A stretch of DNA of 32,033 nt. Source: an uncultured Bacilli bacterium (GTDB lineage: Bacteria; Bacillota_I; Bacilli_A; RF39; UBA660). Under the pieces are notes generated by a model, which was given only the letters and a program-made list of their open reading frames with translations, was not told the origin of the DNA and ran no database searches. The DNA lies in NCBI GenBank assembly GCA_910589335.1, contig CAJUTW010000015.1, positions 1 through 32,033 of the forward strand, read 5' to 3'. The position numbers and the translations under genes are program-made. This document shows positions 22,386 through 30,398 of this stretch, piece by piece (positions within the stretch are counted from its first letter, which is position 1; each line of letters starts with the position of its first letter).

Positions 22386-23861
22386 ATGGAAAAAAATGAA
22401 ATTATTAAAAATATTGCCCAAAGAAGTGGCGGAGATATTTATTTAGGCGTTGTAGGTGCAGTCAGAACAGGAAAATCAACTTTTATAAAAAGAATGGTTG
22501 AAACACTTATTGTTCCAAATATTGAAAATGAATATGAAAGAAAAAGAGCATTAGACGAAATTCCACAAAGTGCAGCTGGAAAAACAATCATGACAACAGA
22601 ACCAAAATTTGTTCCTAATAATACTGCGAAAATAAAAATTGATGATATCACATGTAATATAAAACTTATAGATTGTGTAGGTTATATGATAGATAATGCC
22701 ATAGGAGCAACAGATGAAAATGGTCCACGTATGGTCAAAACTCCTTGGTATAATGAAGAAATCCCCTTTACAGAAGCAGCTGAAATTGGTACAGAAAAAG
22801 TAATTAAAGAACATTCAACAATTGGAATTGTAGTAACATCAGATGGTTCAATTGGTGAATTCCAACGTACAGACTACGTAGAAGCTGAAAAAAGAGTTAT
22901 TGAAGAATTAAAAGCTATAGGAAAACCATTCATAGTTATCTTAAACTCAACTCATCCTACTCTACCTGATACAGAGCGTTTAGCTGAAAGTATAAAAACT
23001 GAACACAATGTTCCAGTTCTACCAATAAGTATTGAAGCTATGAATGAAAAAGATATGTATAATATCTTAAGAGAAGCTCTTTACGAATTCCCAGTTTTAG
23101 AAGTTAAAGTAAATATGCCAGAATGGATTGCTATTTTAAACCCAGATAATAAAATAAAAAAATCCTATATAGAATCAATTAAAGAAAGTGTAATTGAGAT
23201 TGATAAAATTAGAGATATTGAAACAATTACTGAACATTTCTTAGAAAATGAATATATTGAAAAATGCTATTTATCTGATGTTGATACAGCTTCAGGAATA
23301 ATTACTGTAAACTTAACAGCACCAATAGAATTATACAACGATACATTAAGAGAATTAATTGACATAGATATAAAAAGTAAAGCTGATTTATTATCACTTT
23401 TCCAGGAATTTAATGTTGCTAAAAAAGAATATGACCAAATTAAATATGCTCTAAAAATGGTTAAACAAACAGGTTATGGAATTGCTACACCATCTATTAA
23501 TGATATGAAACTAGATAAACCTGAAATTATTAAACAAGGTCCTAGATACGGAGTAAAACTAAAAGCAGTTGCTCCATCAATTCATATGATTAGAGTTGAT
23601 GTTGAATCAACATTTGAACCAATTATTGGAAGTGAAGTACAAAGTAAAGAATTAATTGACTACTTAATGAGAGATCATGAAAAAAGTCCAAATGAAATTT
23701 GGAAAAGTGAAATCTTTGGTAGAAGTCTAGACTCTATAGTTCAAGAAGGAATTCAATCAAAAATAAGTCTAATGCCAGATAATATAAGATTTAAACTTCA
23801 AAATACATTAACAAGAGTAGTAAATAAAGGTTCAAATAACGTAATAACAATAGTAATCTAA
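22386..23861 (+). CDS. spoIVA: Spore-coat morphogenetic ATPase SpoIVA
   Basis: 491 residues, the family length. SpoIVA polymerises, driven by ATP hydrolysis, into the basement layer on which the spore coat is built, anchored on the forespore by SpoVM. The N-terminal TRAFAC-type ATPase domain has Walker A GAVRTGKS (about 24-31), TTEPKFVPN, DCVGYMIDNAIGA and the NSTHP nucleotide-binding turn. The middle domain and the C-terminal tail (IFGRSLDSIVQEGI, then NTLTRVVNKGSNNVITIVI) are intact. ATG follows AAGGAGAAAG. Its presence is the clearest proof that this lineage has, or had until recently, endospore formation. Confidence 0.98.
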   Translation: MEKNEIIKNIAQRSGGDIYLGVVGAVRTGKSTFIKRMVETLIVPNIENEYERKRALDEIPQSAAGKTIMTTEPKFVPNNTAKIKIDDITCNIKLIDCVGYMIDNAIGATDENGPRMVKTPWYNEEIPFTEAAEIGTEKVIKEHSTIGIVVTSDGSIGEFQRTDYVEAEKRVIEELKAIGKPFIVILNSTHPTLPDTERLAESIKTEHNVPVLPISIEAMNEKDMYNILREALYEFPVLEVKVNMPEWIAILNPDNKIKKSYIESIKESVIEIDKIRDIETITEHFLENEYIEKCYLSDVDTASGIITVNLTAPIELYNDTLRELIDIDIKSKADLLSLFQEFNVAKKEYDQIKYALKMVKQTGYGIATPSINDMKLDKPEIIKQGPRYGVKLKAVAPSIHMIRVDVESTFEPIIGSEVQSKELIDYLMRDHEKSPNEIWKSEIFGRSLDSIVQEGIQSKISLMPDNIRFKLQNTLTRVVNKGSNNVITIVI

Positions 23862-23885
23862 AAGAGAAAAATCTCTTTTTTTATT
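23860..23885 (+). terminator. Terminator of spoIVA
   Basis: AAAAGAGA/TCTCTTTT with a 4-nt loop, followed by TTTTATT; the first bases belong to the stop codon. Confidence 0.65.
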
Positions 23886-23897
23886 GTGGAAATAAAA

Positions 23898-23920
23898 AAC
23901 ATAGTAATTATAACTATGTT
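23898..23920 (-). terminator. Terminator of the ackA-nrnA-engB operon
   Basis: Minus-strand AACATAGT/ACTATGTT, 8 bp, 7-nt loop, then TTTTTATTT. Overlaps the stop codon of the last gene. Confidence 0.75.
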
Positions 23921-24617
23921 AAGATATATTAAGTTTATTAATTAAAATATTATAATAATTATATAAATCATTAGTTAAAAATTTTATTTCTCCATCTTCA
24001 ACTTTCCATGACTCCTTATTTACAATCAAAAAATTTAAAACTTCCAAGCTAACATCAAAAACATTATTAACAGATATTTTTAATTTATTAAGTACATCTC
24101 TAGTTTCATTAAAATTTTGCACCATTGAATCACCAAGCATTAATTCTTTATAAAGATTTATATAGTAAGGATCACTTATTTTTTTATTAATATAATTTTT
24201 CATTATTTCTTCATCTAAATCATTAATAAGTTTATCTATTTTTTTATTAAACTTTTCTTTTGTTTTAGATAAATATGCCAAAGACTCAATAAACTCTGGA
24301 CCATCCTTCAAATAATTATCATAAGAAAGTATCGTTTTAAGTTGTTCATCATTCATAATATCAGAAACATCATGTAAACTTACTGCGTAATTATCTAAAT
24401 ATTCTTTTATTGCTTTTTCAACAATAGCATAATTTCCTCTACTTTTAATTTTACTATTATAACGATCCTTAGTTATATCTAATTCAGAAAGTGTAGAAAC
24501 TTCCTTTTTTAAATTATTAAGTAAAGTAGCATCTCTAATAACTAAAAAACCAATAAGTAAAAACATATCTAATAATATAAAGCAAAATATTAATAAAAAT
24601 TTACGTCTACTACTCAT
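23919..24617 (-). CDS. Membrane-anchored helical protein, unknown
   Basis: 232 residues from ATG 24617 behind GGGTGAT; a GTG at 24629 is upstream of that site. One N-terminal membrane helix (about 7-27, LLIFCFILLDMFLLIGFLVI) is followed by an almost wholly helical, highly charged external domain with segments such as TKEKFNKKIDKLINDLDEEI. There are no cysteines beyond the anchor. No family is recognised. It is the last gene after engB and another unknown gene and precedes a terminator, so it is transcribed with them. Confidence 0.65.
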   Translation of the reverse strand: MSSRRKFLLIFCFILLDMFLLIGFLVIRDATLLNNLKKEVSTLSELDITKDRYNSKIKSRGNYAIVEKAIKEYLDNYAVSLHDVSDIMNDEQLKTILSYDNYLKDGPEFIESLAYLSKTKEKFNKKIDKLINDLDEEIMKNYINKKISDPYYINLYKELMLGDSMVQNFNETRDVLNKLKISVNNVFDVSLEVLNFLIVNKESWKVEDGEIKFLTNDLYNYYNILINKLNIS

Positions 24618-24634
24618 AGTATCACCCACTTAAA

Positions 24635-25069
24635 CTATATAACAATAGCATTATCTAGTAATTCATTTATATCATAACCAAATATAATCTCACCAAATTC
24701 AACCTTTTCAATCAACCAATCATAACAATTATCAACTAGGCCATAATAAAAATTATCATAATATTTAATTGTATTAACTTTATCTAATATAAAATAATCT
24801 TTAGTTTTAAAATATATATCTAAATTATCATCATAAGTAATTCTTAAATCTAAAGTATTATGATAAAAAGAATCATCTAATTTTATTAATTGCAAAAACA
24901 AACCAAATTCTTTATAACAAGCAATTACTTTATAGAAGCCTTTCAATTTTAATTTTTTTTGCATCTTTTTAATAGTTTTTTTTATGCCTTCTGTATTATT
25001 ATCTTGACTTATCTCTATAGAATAAATATATAATTTATAATCTGTTTCCGAAATTCTTTCAATTTTCAT
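24635..25069 (-). CDS. Unknown alpha/beta protein of 144 residues
   Basis: The protein starts MKIERISETDYKLYIY, has a lysine-rich helix (about 28-45), then alternating strands (FYKVIACYKEFGLFLQLI; LDLRITYDDNLDIYF) and ends FGYDINELLDNAIVI. No signal or membrane segment. The opening and the YYDNFYYGLVD-type strand pair faintly recall MecA adaptor proteins, but the match is too weak to assign. ATG follows AGGTGA. It sits between engB and a membrane-anchored protein gene with 32- and 17-bp gaps, in one operon. Confidence 0.6.
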   Translation of the reverse strand: MKIERISETDYKLYIYSIEISQDNNTEGIKKTIKKMQKKLKLKGFYKVIACYKEFGLFLQLIKLDDSFYHNTLDLRITYDDNLDIYFKTKDYFILDKVNTIKYYDNFYYGLVDNCYDWLIEKVEFGEIIFGYDINELLDNAIVI

Positions 25070-25101
25070 ATATTCACCTATTATAAATATATGTTAAAAG
25101 T

Positions 25102-25704
25102 CTAGATTATTTCATTTTGTTTAATAACTAAATCCTCTATCTTTTTTAAAACATCTTTTACACCTAATTTTGTTACACTTGAAAAAACTACTAAGTCATC
25201 ACCAACTACTAAATCTAAAGTATCTAAAATCATTTTTAAATTTTTTTGTTTTTTACTTCCACCAACTTTATCAGATTTTGTCGCAACAATTGTAACTGGT
25301 AAATTATAATATTTTAAAAAATTATACATAAGTAAATCATCCTCTGTTGGCTTCATTCGAAAATCAACTAACATAAATACTCTTTTTAATTGTTCTCTTT
25401 TTTCTAAATATTCCTCAATCATCATTCCAAATTTTGCCTGAGTTTTTTTATCAACAGAAGCATAACCATACCCTGGAACATCAATTAAATAAAAACTATC
25501 GTTAACTCCATAAAAATTTAATGTCTGTGTTTTTCCTGGTTTAGAAGAAGTATAAGCTAAATTTTTACGTGATAATATAGAGTTTATAAAACTACTTTTA
25601 CCAACATTACTTCTTCCAACTAGTAAAAATTCTGCTCTTCCATTATCTGGATATTGACTACGACGCGTTGCAATTAAATCTAAGTTCGCATCTTTAATTA
25701 CCAT
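25102..25704 (-). CDS. engB: Ribosome-biogenesis GTPase YsxC/EngB (YihA)
   Basis: 200 residues from ATG 25704 behind GAGGGG; the frame extends 5 codons up into that site. The single GTPase domain has GRSNVGKSSF, the switch I region TSSKPGKTQTLNFY, DVPGYGYA and TKSDK, with FSS for guanine contact. The SKPGKTQ(T)xNFY phrase is diagnostic of this family. It is needed for late 50S assembly. The start overlaps the end of nrnA by 11 nt. In many Firmicutes it follows lon; here the context differs. With der, two large-subunit assembly GTPases lie in this window. Confidence 0.96.
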   Translation of the reverse strand: MVIKDANLDLIATRRSQYPDNGRAEFLLVGRSNVGKSSFINSILSRKNLAYTSSKPGKTQTLNFYGVNDSFYLIDVPGYGYASVDKKTQAKFGMMIEEYLEKREQLKRVFMLVDFRMKPTEDDLLMYNFLKYYNLPVTIVATKSDKVGGSKKQKNLKMILDTLDLVVGDDLVVFSSVTKLGVKDVLKKIEDLVIKQNEII

Positions 25705-26662
25705 TATTATTCCCCTCACTTAAACTTTTATTATATTTAAATAACTCTAAATCTAAATCTTTCATAACATTTAAAGCTTCATCAAGACTTTTTACTCTTA
25801 CACCTGAGGCAAACTTATGTCCTCCACCATTATACATTTCTGCAACTTTATTAATTTCTGGCCCTCTTGATCTAATTGATATTCTAAACTGATCATTTTT
25901 AATATCTTCTGTAATAGTACACCATACTAATATTTCTTTAATATAATTAAAATTATTTACCATATTACCAGCTGAAGCACTATCAACTTCAAATTTATTT
26001 ATTACTTCATCAGTTATTACAACATAACCCAAATTATTTTCAGTTACATTCATATTTAAAGAAATATATCCTTCTAATCTCACTTCATTGATAGGACGTA
26101 AATAAAGCTTTTTATATACTTCAACTAAATCAAAATTATATTTTTCTAAATATTTTGAAACAATTGCAAAAGTTTTATATGTACAACTATTAAACAAAAA
26201 TCTATTAGAATCAGAAACTAAACCAGTATAAAGCAACTCTGCTATTCCCTTATCACATTTAAGTTTAGTTTCATCAATCAATTTCATTATAACTTCACAT
26301 GTAGAAGTTGCTGTATCTTCAATCAATTCTAAATCACAATAACTTTCTGCAAAAGGATGATGATCAATTTTTATTTTAAATTTAAATTGTGAGAAATCAA
26401 CAGAATCAACTCTTTTTTTATCTGGTGTATCAGCAACAATTAGAAGTGCATCTTGAACTTTTTCTATTTTATCAAGTCTTCCAAGCTGTGTAAATTTTGC
26501 ACTTCCTGTACCAATTGCTAAAACTTTTTTTTCAGGAAAAGTAAGCTTTATTGAATCTCTAAGTGCTAATTGACTACATAAAGCATCTGGATCTACTCCT
26601 ATATGTCTTGCTATTACAATAGTGTCAAACTCTTCTATTTTTGTAATAATATCATTATACAT
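25694..26662 (-). CDS. nrnA: DHH-family phosphoesterase NrnA (nanoRNase/pAp phosphatase)
   Basis: 322 residues. NrnA-type proteins degrade 2-5 nt RNAs and dephosphorylate pAp. The DHH domain has ARHIGVDPDALCSQLALRD (metal-binding His and Asp residues; the usual GDA is DPDA here), VADTPDKKR and the signature KIDHHPF. The DHHA1 domain contains FRISIRSRG and NGGGHKFASG near residue 285. No transmembrane or GGDEF parts, so not GdpP. ATG at 26662; 11 bp after ackA and overlapping engB, so it is part of that operon. Confidence 0.92.
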   Translation of the reverse strand: MYNDIITKIEEFDTIVIARHIGVDPDALCSQLALRDSIKLTFPEKKVLAIGTGSAKFTQLGRLDKIEKVQDALLIVADTPDKKRVDSVDFSQFKFKIKIDHHPFAESYCDLELIEDTATSTCEVIMKLIDETKLKCDKGIAELLYTGLVSDSNRFLFNSCTYKTFAIVSKYLEKYNFDLVEVYKKLYLRPINEVRLEGYISLNMNVTENNLGYVVITDEVINKFEVDSASAGNMVNNFNYIKEILVWCTITEDIKNDQFRISIRSRGPEINKVAEMYNGGGHKFASGVRVKSLDEALNVMKDLDLELFKYNKSLSEGNNNGN

Positions 26663-26673
26663 TCTACTTTTCC

Positions 26674-27855
26674 TTATCTATTTATTAAATTTAATGTATC
26701 TCTTGCAATCATTAATTCTTCATCTGTAGGAATAACATAAACTGCAATAGCTGAATCTTCTGTACTAATTTTAGTAACTTCTCCACGTTTAGAGTTTTGA
26801 TCTAGATCAATTTTCACACCTAATGGTGCTAATTTTTCACATACTTCTCTTCTAATAGGTATACTATTTTCACCTACTCCTGCAGTAAATACTATAACAT
26901 CAGCTCCACCTAATAAAACATAATATTGAGCAATATAATCAACAATACGACGAACATATTTGTTTTTAGCAGCAATTGCTTTCTCATCACCTTCATCACA
27001 TTTAACTAAAATATCTCTCATATCACTACTATATTCACTAAGACCAACAAGACCACTATTTTTATTTAAATCATCTATTATTTCACTGGCATTCTTTCCT
27101 TCTTTTTCCATGATATATGGAATTAAAGAGGAATCAATTTCTCCAGAACGAGTTCCCATCATTATTCCAGCTAATGGAGTAAATCCCATAGTTGTATCTA
27201 CACATTTCATATCCTTAACAGCAGTAATAGAACCTCCATTACCAATATGACAACTAATTAAATTAAAATTATCTCTGCCAAGAATTTCTCTAACAGATTG
27301 TGTTATAAATCTATGACTAGTTCCATGAAAACCATACTTTCTAACTCCATATTCACTATACCATTTATAAGGAACAGGATATAAATAAGCCTCTTTTTCC
27401 ATAGTTTGATGAAATGCAGTATCAAAAACTCCAACCATTGGAACTTCTGGTAATACATCTTTAAAAGCTTTTATTCCTAAAATATTAGCTGGATTATGTA
27501 AAGGAGCAAACTCTTTAAACTCTTCTAAATCATTAACTACCTCATCATTAATAATAACACTTTTAGAATACTTATCCTTACCATGAACTAATCTATGTCC
27601 AACTCCATCAATCTCATCTAATGAAGAGATAATTTCTAAAGTTATAAGTTTATCAAGTAAAATTTTAACTGCATCAGTATGATTATTAAGTTCAATTTCT
27701 TCAGAAACTTTTTCTCCATTATATTTTATAACATAATTACTTCCTTCAATACCTATTCTTTCAAATAAACCAGAAGCAATTACAGTTTCATTATCCATAT
27801 TAAATAAACTAAACTTTAAAGAACTACTTCCTGCATTTATAGATATAATTTTCAT
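26674..27855 (-). CDS. ackA: Acetate kinase, copy 1
   Basis: 393 residues. Acetyl phosphate + ADP gives acetate + ATP in the cytosol, a fermentation ATP source. N-terminal ASKHA motif NAGSSSLKFSLF, then GHRLVHGKDKYS (active-site Arg), VFDTAFHQTM, SCHIGNGGSITAVKD, GFTPLAGIMMGTRSGEID, TAGVGENS and the C-terminal TDEELMIARDT with the magnesium-binding Glu. All active-site residues I can check are present; in the VHGG turn the second Gly is Lys. It has its own promoter and leads the nrnA-engB operon. No phosphotransacetylase gene is in the window. A second copy lies about 0.9 kb upstream. Confidence 0.96.
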   Translation of the reverse strand: MKIISINAGSSSLKFSLFNMDNETVIASGLFERIGIEGSNYVIKYNGEKVSEEIELNNHTDAVKILLDKLITLEIISSLDEIDGVGHRLVHGKDKYSKSVIINDEVVNDLEEFKEFAPLHNPANILGIKAFKDVLPEVPMVGVFDTAFHQTMEKEAYLYPVPYKWYSEYGVRKYGFHGTSHRFITQSVREILGRDNFNLISCHIGNGGSITAVKDMKCVDTTMGFTPLAGIMMGTRSGEIDSSLIPYIMEKEGKNASEIIDDLNKNSGLVGLSEYSSDMRDILVKCDEGDEKAIAAKNKYVRRIVDYIAQYYVLLGGADVIVFTAGVGENSIPIRREVCEKLAPLGVKIDLDQNSKRGEVTKISTEDSAIAVYVIPTDEELMIARDTLNLINR

Positions 27856-27888
27856 AAATTTTCAACCTCATTTCTAAAATCTATATAT

Positions 27889-27916
27889 ATTATACTACAA
27901 GAACAAAAATAATCAA
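27889..27916 (-). promoter_or_regulatory. Promoter of ackA copy 1
   Basis: Minus-strand TTGATT (27911-27916), 16-nt spacer, TATAAT (27889-27894). Confidence 0.6.
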
Positions 27917-27930
27917 AGACAAAGAAAAAG

Positions 27931-27949
27931 ATTAGTAATTTAAACTAAT
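27931..27949 (-). terminator. Weak terminator after the MazF-like gene
   Basis: ATTAGT/ACTAAT, 6 bp with a 7-nt loop, followed on the minus strand by CTTTTTCTTT. AT-rich, so termination is probably partial. Confidence 0.45.
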
Positions 27950-27968
27950 TTTTAATAAATATCCTTAA

Positions 27969-28733
27969 CTATTTATGTCTTCTCTTTTGTTTTGCTTTAT
28001 AAGACTTACTCTTTCTATTTTTCTTAATAAAATTAACTATATCAAAAAGAAGTTTATCATATAATAAATAATTATCATTTTTAGAAAATCTTTTTGATTC
28101 ATTAAAGAACACTTTATAAATATTATTTTCATAAACAAAATAATCATAAGAATTTTTTGTATCTATTCGACTCTTAGCCACACTACCTTTATTTTCTATT
28201 TTAAATCCATAACAAAATGAATTATCACATTGATAAATCAAGTAAAGTTTATTTTCTTTTATTATAATATCCCCAATATCTAAATACTTTCCTTTTAAAT
28301 TAACAAAATTTCCTAAATATATATTTCTCATTTTAAGAATATTTACTAAATCATTATTATCGATTGTATCTATTTCTCTTAAAATATTTTCTTTTTTTAA
28401 AAGTACACAATTATCTATTAAAACAATCGAAGATTTATTTAATTTATATTTTTTATTTGATAAAACAGCTCTATATTTAGAAAAACATTCTTTACTAAAC
28501 TGTAATCCTTTTAAATTACTTGTTGTATAAAAACCCTTAATTTGATCATCACTAACTTTTTCTACAGATACAAAAGGTCTCAATTCATGAGTTGTATGTT
28601 GTATTCTTTTAACCATATCACATAGATTCATTTTTACAAAATAAATCTTATTACCTTCTGCACTATTATTAGCAATCCTAACCATATCACCTAATTCAAC
28701 AATATTTTTACTATGAATTTTTTTATTTCCCAT
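27969..28733 (-). CDS. PemK/MazF-like domain protein, possibly duplicated
   Basis: 254 residues from the ATG at 28733, 6 nt after GGGGAG; another ATG precedes it directly. The first half contains HELRPFVSVEKV, an FYTTS turn, KYRAVLSNKKYKLNKSSIV and a final L-x-K-E-N-I, in the order of PemK/MazF-type beta barrels (RPxxV...TS...Y...L...S-x-v...). The second half reads YLDIGDIIIKENKLYLIYQ and VYENNIYKVFF and may repeat the fold. The tail is Lys/Arg-rich and may bind RNA. No antitoxin gene is next to it; both neighbours are acetate kinases. The assignment rests on pattern only, and enzymatic activity is doubtful. Transcribed between two terminator-like stems. Confidence 0.5.
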   Translation of the reverse strand: MGNKKIHSKNIVELGDMVRIANNSAEGNKIYFVKMNLCDMVKRIQHTTHELRPFVSVEKVSDDQIKGFYTTSNLKGLQFSKECFSKYRAVLSNKKYKLNKSSIVLIDNCVLLKKENILREIDTIDNNDLVNILKMRNIYLGNFVNLKGKYLDIGDIIIKENKLYLIYQCDNSFCYGFKIENKGSVAKSRIDTKNSYDYFVYENNIYKVFFNESKRFSKNDNYLLYDKLLFDIVNFIKKNRKSKSYKAKQKRRHK

Positions 28734-28760
28734 CATAAACTCCCCTATATACTATAAAAA

Positions 28761-28779
28761 GGATAAAAATATTCTATCC
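28761..28779 (-). terminator. Terminator-like hairpin after ackA copy 2
   Basis: Minus-strand GGATA/TATCC, 9-nt loop, then TTTTTATAG. The stop codon of ackA is in the stem. Five pairs only, so moderate. Confidence 0.5.
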
Positions 28780-29961
28780 CACAATATTATAAGTATCTCT
28801 TGCTATCATTAACTCTTCATCTGTTGCTAATACATAAACTGGTATAGTACTTTCACTTGTACTAATAACTCCTTCAATTCCTTTACGTACAATAGTTTCT
28901 TTATTTTTAATATCATCTAAAGTAATTCCAAGTGGGTATAATTTATTAATAACTTCTTTTCTAATTATATCATCATTTTCTCCTCCACCAGCAGTAAAGC
29001 AAATAGCATCTACCCTACCACCAAGTTTAACGAAATATTTAGCAATATAATTAACTATCTTTTCAGTATACATTTCAATTGCAAGAACAACTTTTTGTTC
29101 ATTTGCAAGATATGCCCTATCAATATCACGTAAATCGTTCATTCCAGCAATTCCTTGTAAACCACTAGCTTTATTTAACTTATTATCTATCCATTCTAAA
29201 TTTCTTTCTTCTTTTTTCATTATATAACTAATTATTGAATAATCTATATCCCCACTACGAGTCCCCATCATTATCCCAGCATTAGGAGTAAATCCCATTG
29301 ATGTATCTACACAAACACCTTCTTTAATGGCAGAAATACTTGCTCCATTTCCAATATGACAAATTATTAAATTTGGTTTTCTTTTTAAAATTGAAGTCAT
29401 TTTTTCAGTAATAAATTTATGACTTAGTCCATGAAATCCATATTTACGAACATCATATTTTACATACCATTCATAAGGAATAGGATATAAATAATCTGCT
29501 TCTTTTATTGTTTGATGAAAAGCAGTATCAAAACAAGCTACCATTTTAGCATTTGGAATAGCATTCATAAATGCACGTACACCATTTAAAGCTGCTGGAT
29601 TATGAAGTGGAGCTAAATCAGAAATACTCTCAATCTCTTTTAGAACTCGACTTGTAATTTCAACAGACTTTGAATACTTATTTCCACCATGAACAATACG
29701 ATGACCAACCGCTTCAATCTCATCTAAAGATTTAACTATTTTATTTGAAACAAGTTCTTCTAATAAAATACCAACAGCAGCATTATGATCGCTTAAAAGA
29801 ACTTCTTTGTGAATTTTCCTATCTCCAACACGTATTGTGTATTCTCCATTATTAGAGCCTATACATTCAAAATTCCCTTTTGTTAGAATTTTTTCTTCTG
29901 GCATATCATATAGTCTAAATTTTAAAGTACTACTACCAGCATTAATAGATAATAATTTCAT
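28774..29961 (-). CDS. ackA: Acetate kinase, copy 2
   Basis: 395 residues with the same architecture as copy 1: NAGSSTLKFRLY, GHRIVHGGNKYS, CFDTAFHQTI, ICHIGNGASISAIKE, GFTPNAGIMMGTRSGDID and TDEELMIARDT. Several segments that are conservative in copy 1 differ: the loop after the GTRSGD block reads GIAGMNDLRD, one residue shorter than the usual S-S-D-x-R-D, and TAGGGEND replaces TAGxGENS. Catalytic Asn, Arg, His and Glu positions are retained, so it is probably active, possibly with changed kinetics or a related short-chain acid as substrate. The copies have diverged too far for a recent duplication. It has its own extended promoter. Confidence 0.94.
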   Translation of the reverse strand: MKLLSINAGSSTLKFRLYDMPEEKILTKGNFECIGSNNGEYTIRVGDRKIHKEVLLSDHNAAVGILLEELVSNKIVKSLDEIEAVGHRIVHGGNKYSKSVEITSRVLKEIESISDLAPLHNPAALNGVRAFMNAIPNAKMVACFDTAFHQTIKEADYLYPIPYEWYVKYDVRKYGFHGLSHKFITEKMTSILKRKPNLIICHIGNGASISAIKEGVCVDTSMGFTPNAGIMMGTRSGDIDYSIISYIMKKEERNLEWIDNKLNKASGLQGIAGMNDLRDIDRAYLANEQKVVLAIEMYTEKIVNYIAKYFVKLGGRVDAICFTAGGGENDDIIRKEVINKLYPLGITLDDIKNKETIVRKGIEGVISTSESTIPVYVLATDEELMIARDTYNIVG

Positions 29962-29990
29962 AAATTTTCCTCACTTTCAAAGTTAAACTT

Positions 29991-30019
29991 ATATTATCAA
30001 ACAATAAGTTTTTTTTCAA
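29991..30019 (-). promoter_or_regulatory. Promoter of ackA copy 2
   Basis: Minus-strand TTGAAA (30014-30019), 17-nt spacer ending in TGA, TAATAT (29991-29996). Confidence 0.6.
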
Positions 30020-30024
30020 CAAAA

Positions 30025-30055
30025 AAGAATAGATTTAAATTAACAATCTATTCTT
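30025..30055 (-). terminator. Terminator of the SASP gene
   Basis: Perfect 11-bp stem AAGAATAGATT/AATCTATTCTT with a 9-nt loop, followed by TTTT on the minus strand. Confidence 0.8.
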
Positions 30056-30065
30056 AAAAAATTAA

Positions 30066-30341
30066 CTATTTACTAGTCTTTTTACTTTTAGTAGTAGTTT
30101 TTCTCTTTTTACTATTTGAAGTAGAAGTACTAGATTTTGAACTAGTTTTTTTCATTCCGTTTTCAACTAATCTTTTAGTCATTTCTCCACCAACTCTACC
30201 GTTAGCACGACTAGTTGCATCTGGACCTAAATTAACACCGAATTCATTAGCGATTTCATACTTCATATTATCGATTGAACTTTTAGCTCCAGGTACTCTA
30301 ACTTTCATAGAAGCATTATTACTTTTCTTAGTTCTTGCCAT
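30066..30341 (-). CDS. ssp: Alpha/beta-type small acid-soluble spore protein with a basic tail
   Basis: 91 residues from ATG 30341 behind AGGAGGTGA. Alpha/beta SASPs coat and protect DNA in dormant spores. The core VPGAKSSIDNMKYEIANEFG, then VNLGPDATSRANGRVGGEMTKRLV, is the classic family signature, including the KYEIA site cut by the GPR protease at germination. Family members are about 60-70 residues. Here about 25 extra residues made almost only of Lys, Ser and Thr follow, like a histone-H1-type tail. A textbook sigma-G promoter precedes it. It ends in a strong terminator. Confidence 0.95.
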   Translation of the reverse strand: MARTKKSNNASMKVRVPGAKSSIDNMKYEIANEFGVNLGPDATSRANGRVGGEMTKRLVENGMKKTSSKSSTSTSNSKKRKTTTKSKKTSK

Positions 30342-30362
30342 TATATTCACCTCCTACATTTC

Positions 30363-30391
30363 TAGGATGTGAATAAATTAAATTTTCATAC
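30363..30391 (-). promoter_or_regulatory. Sigma-G (forespore) promoter of the SASP gene
   Basis: Minus-strand GTATG (30387-30391), 17-nt spacer, CATCCTA (30363-30369), matching the Bacillus sigma-G pattern G-Y-A-T-R / CAT-N2-TA. The ribosome binding site follows 12-20 nt downstream. Confidence 0.7.
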
Positions 30392-30398
30392 CTATAAA

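Noticed and set aside
24635..25069. MecA-type adaptor assignment for the 144-residue protein
   Set aside because: Only the first residues and one strand pair look similar; the length and the middle do not fit.
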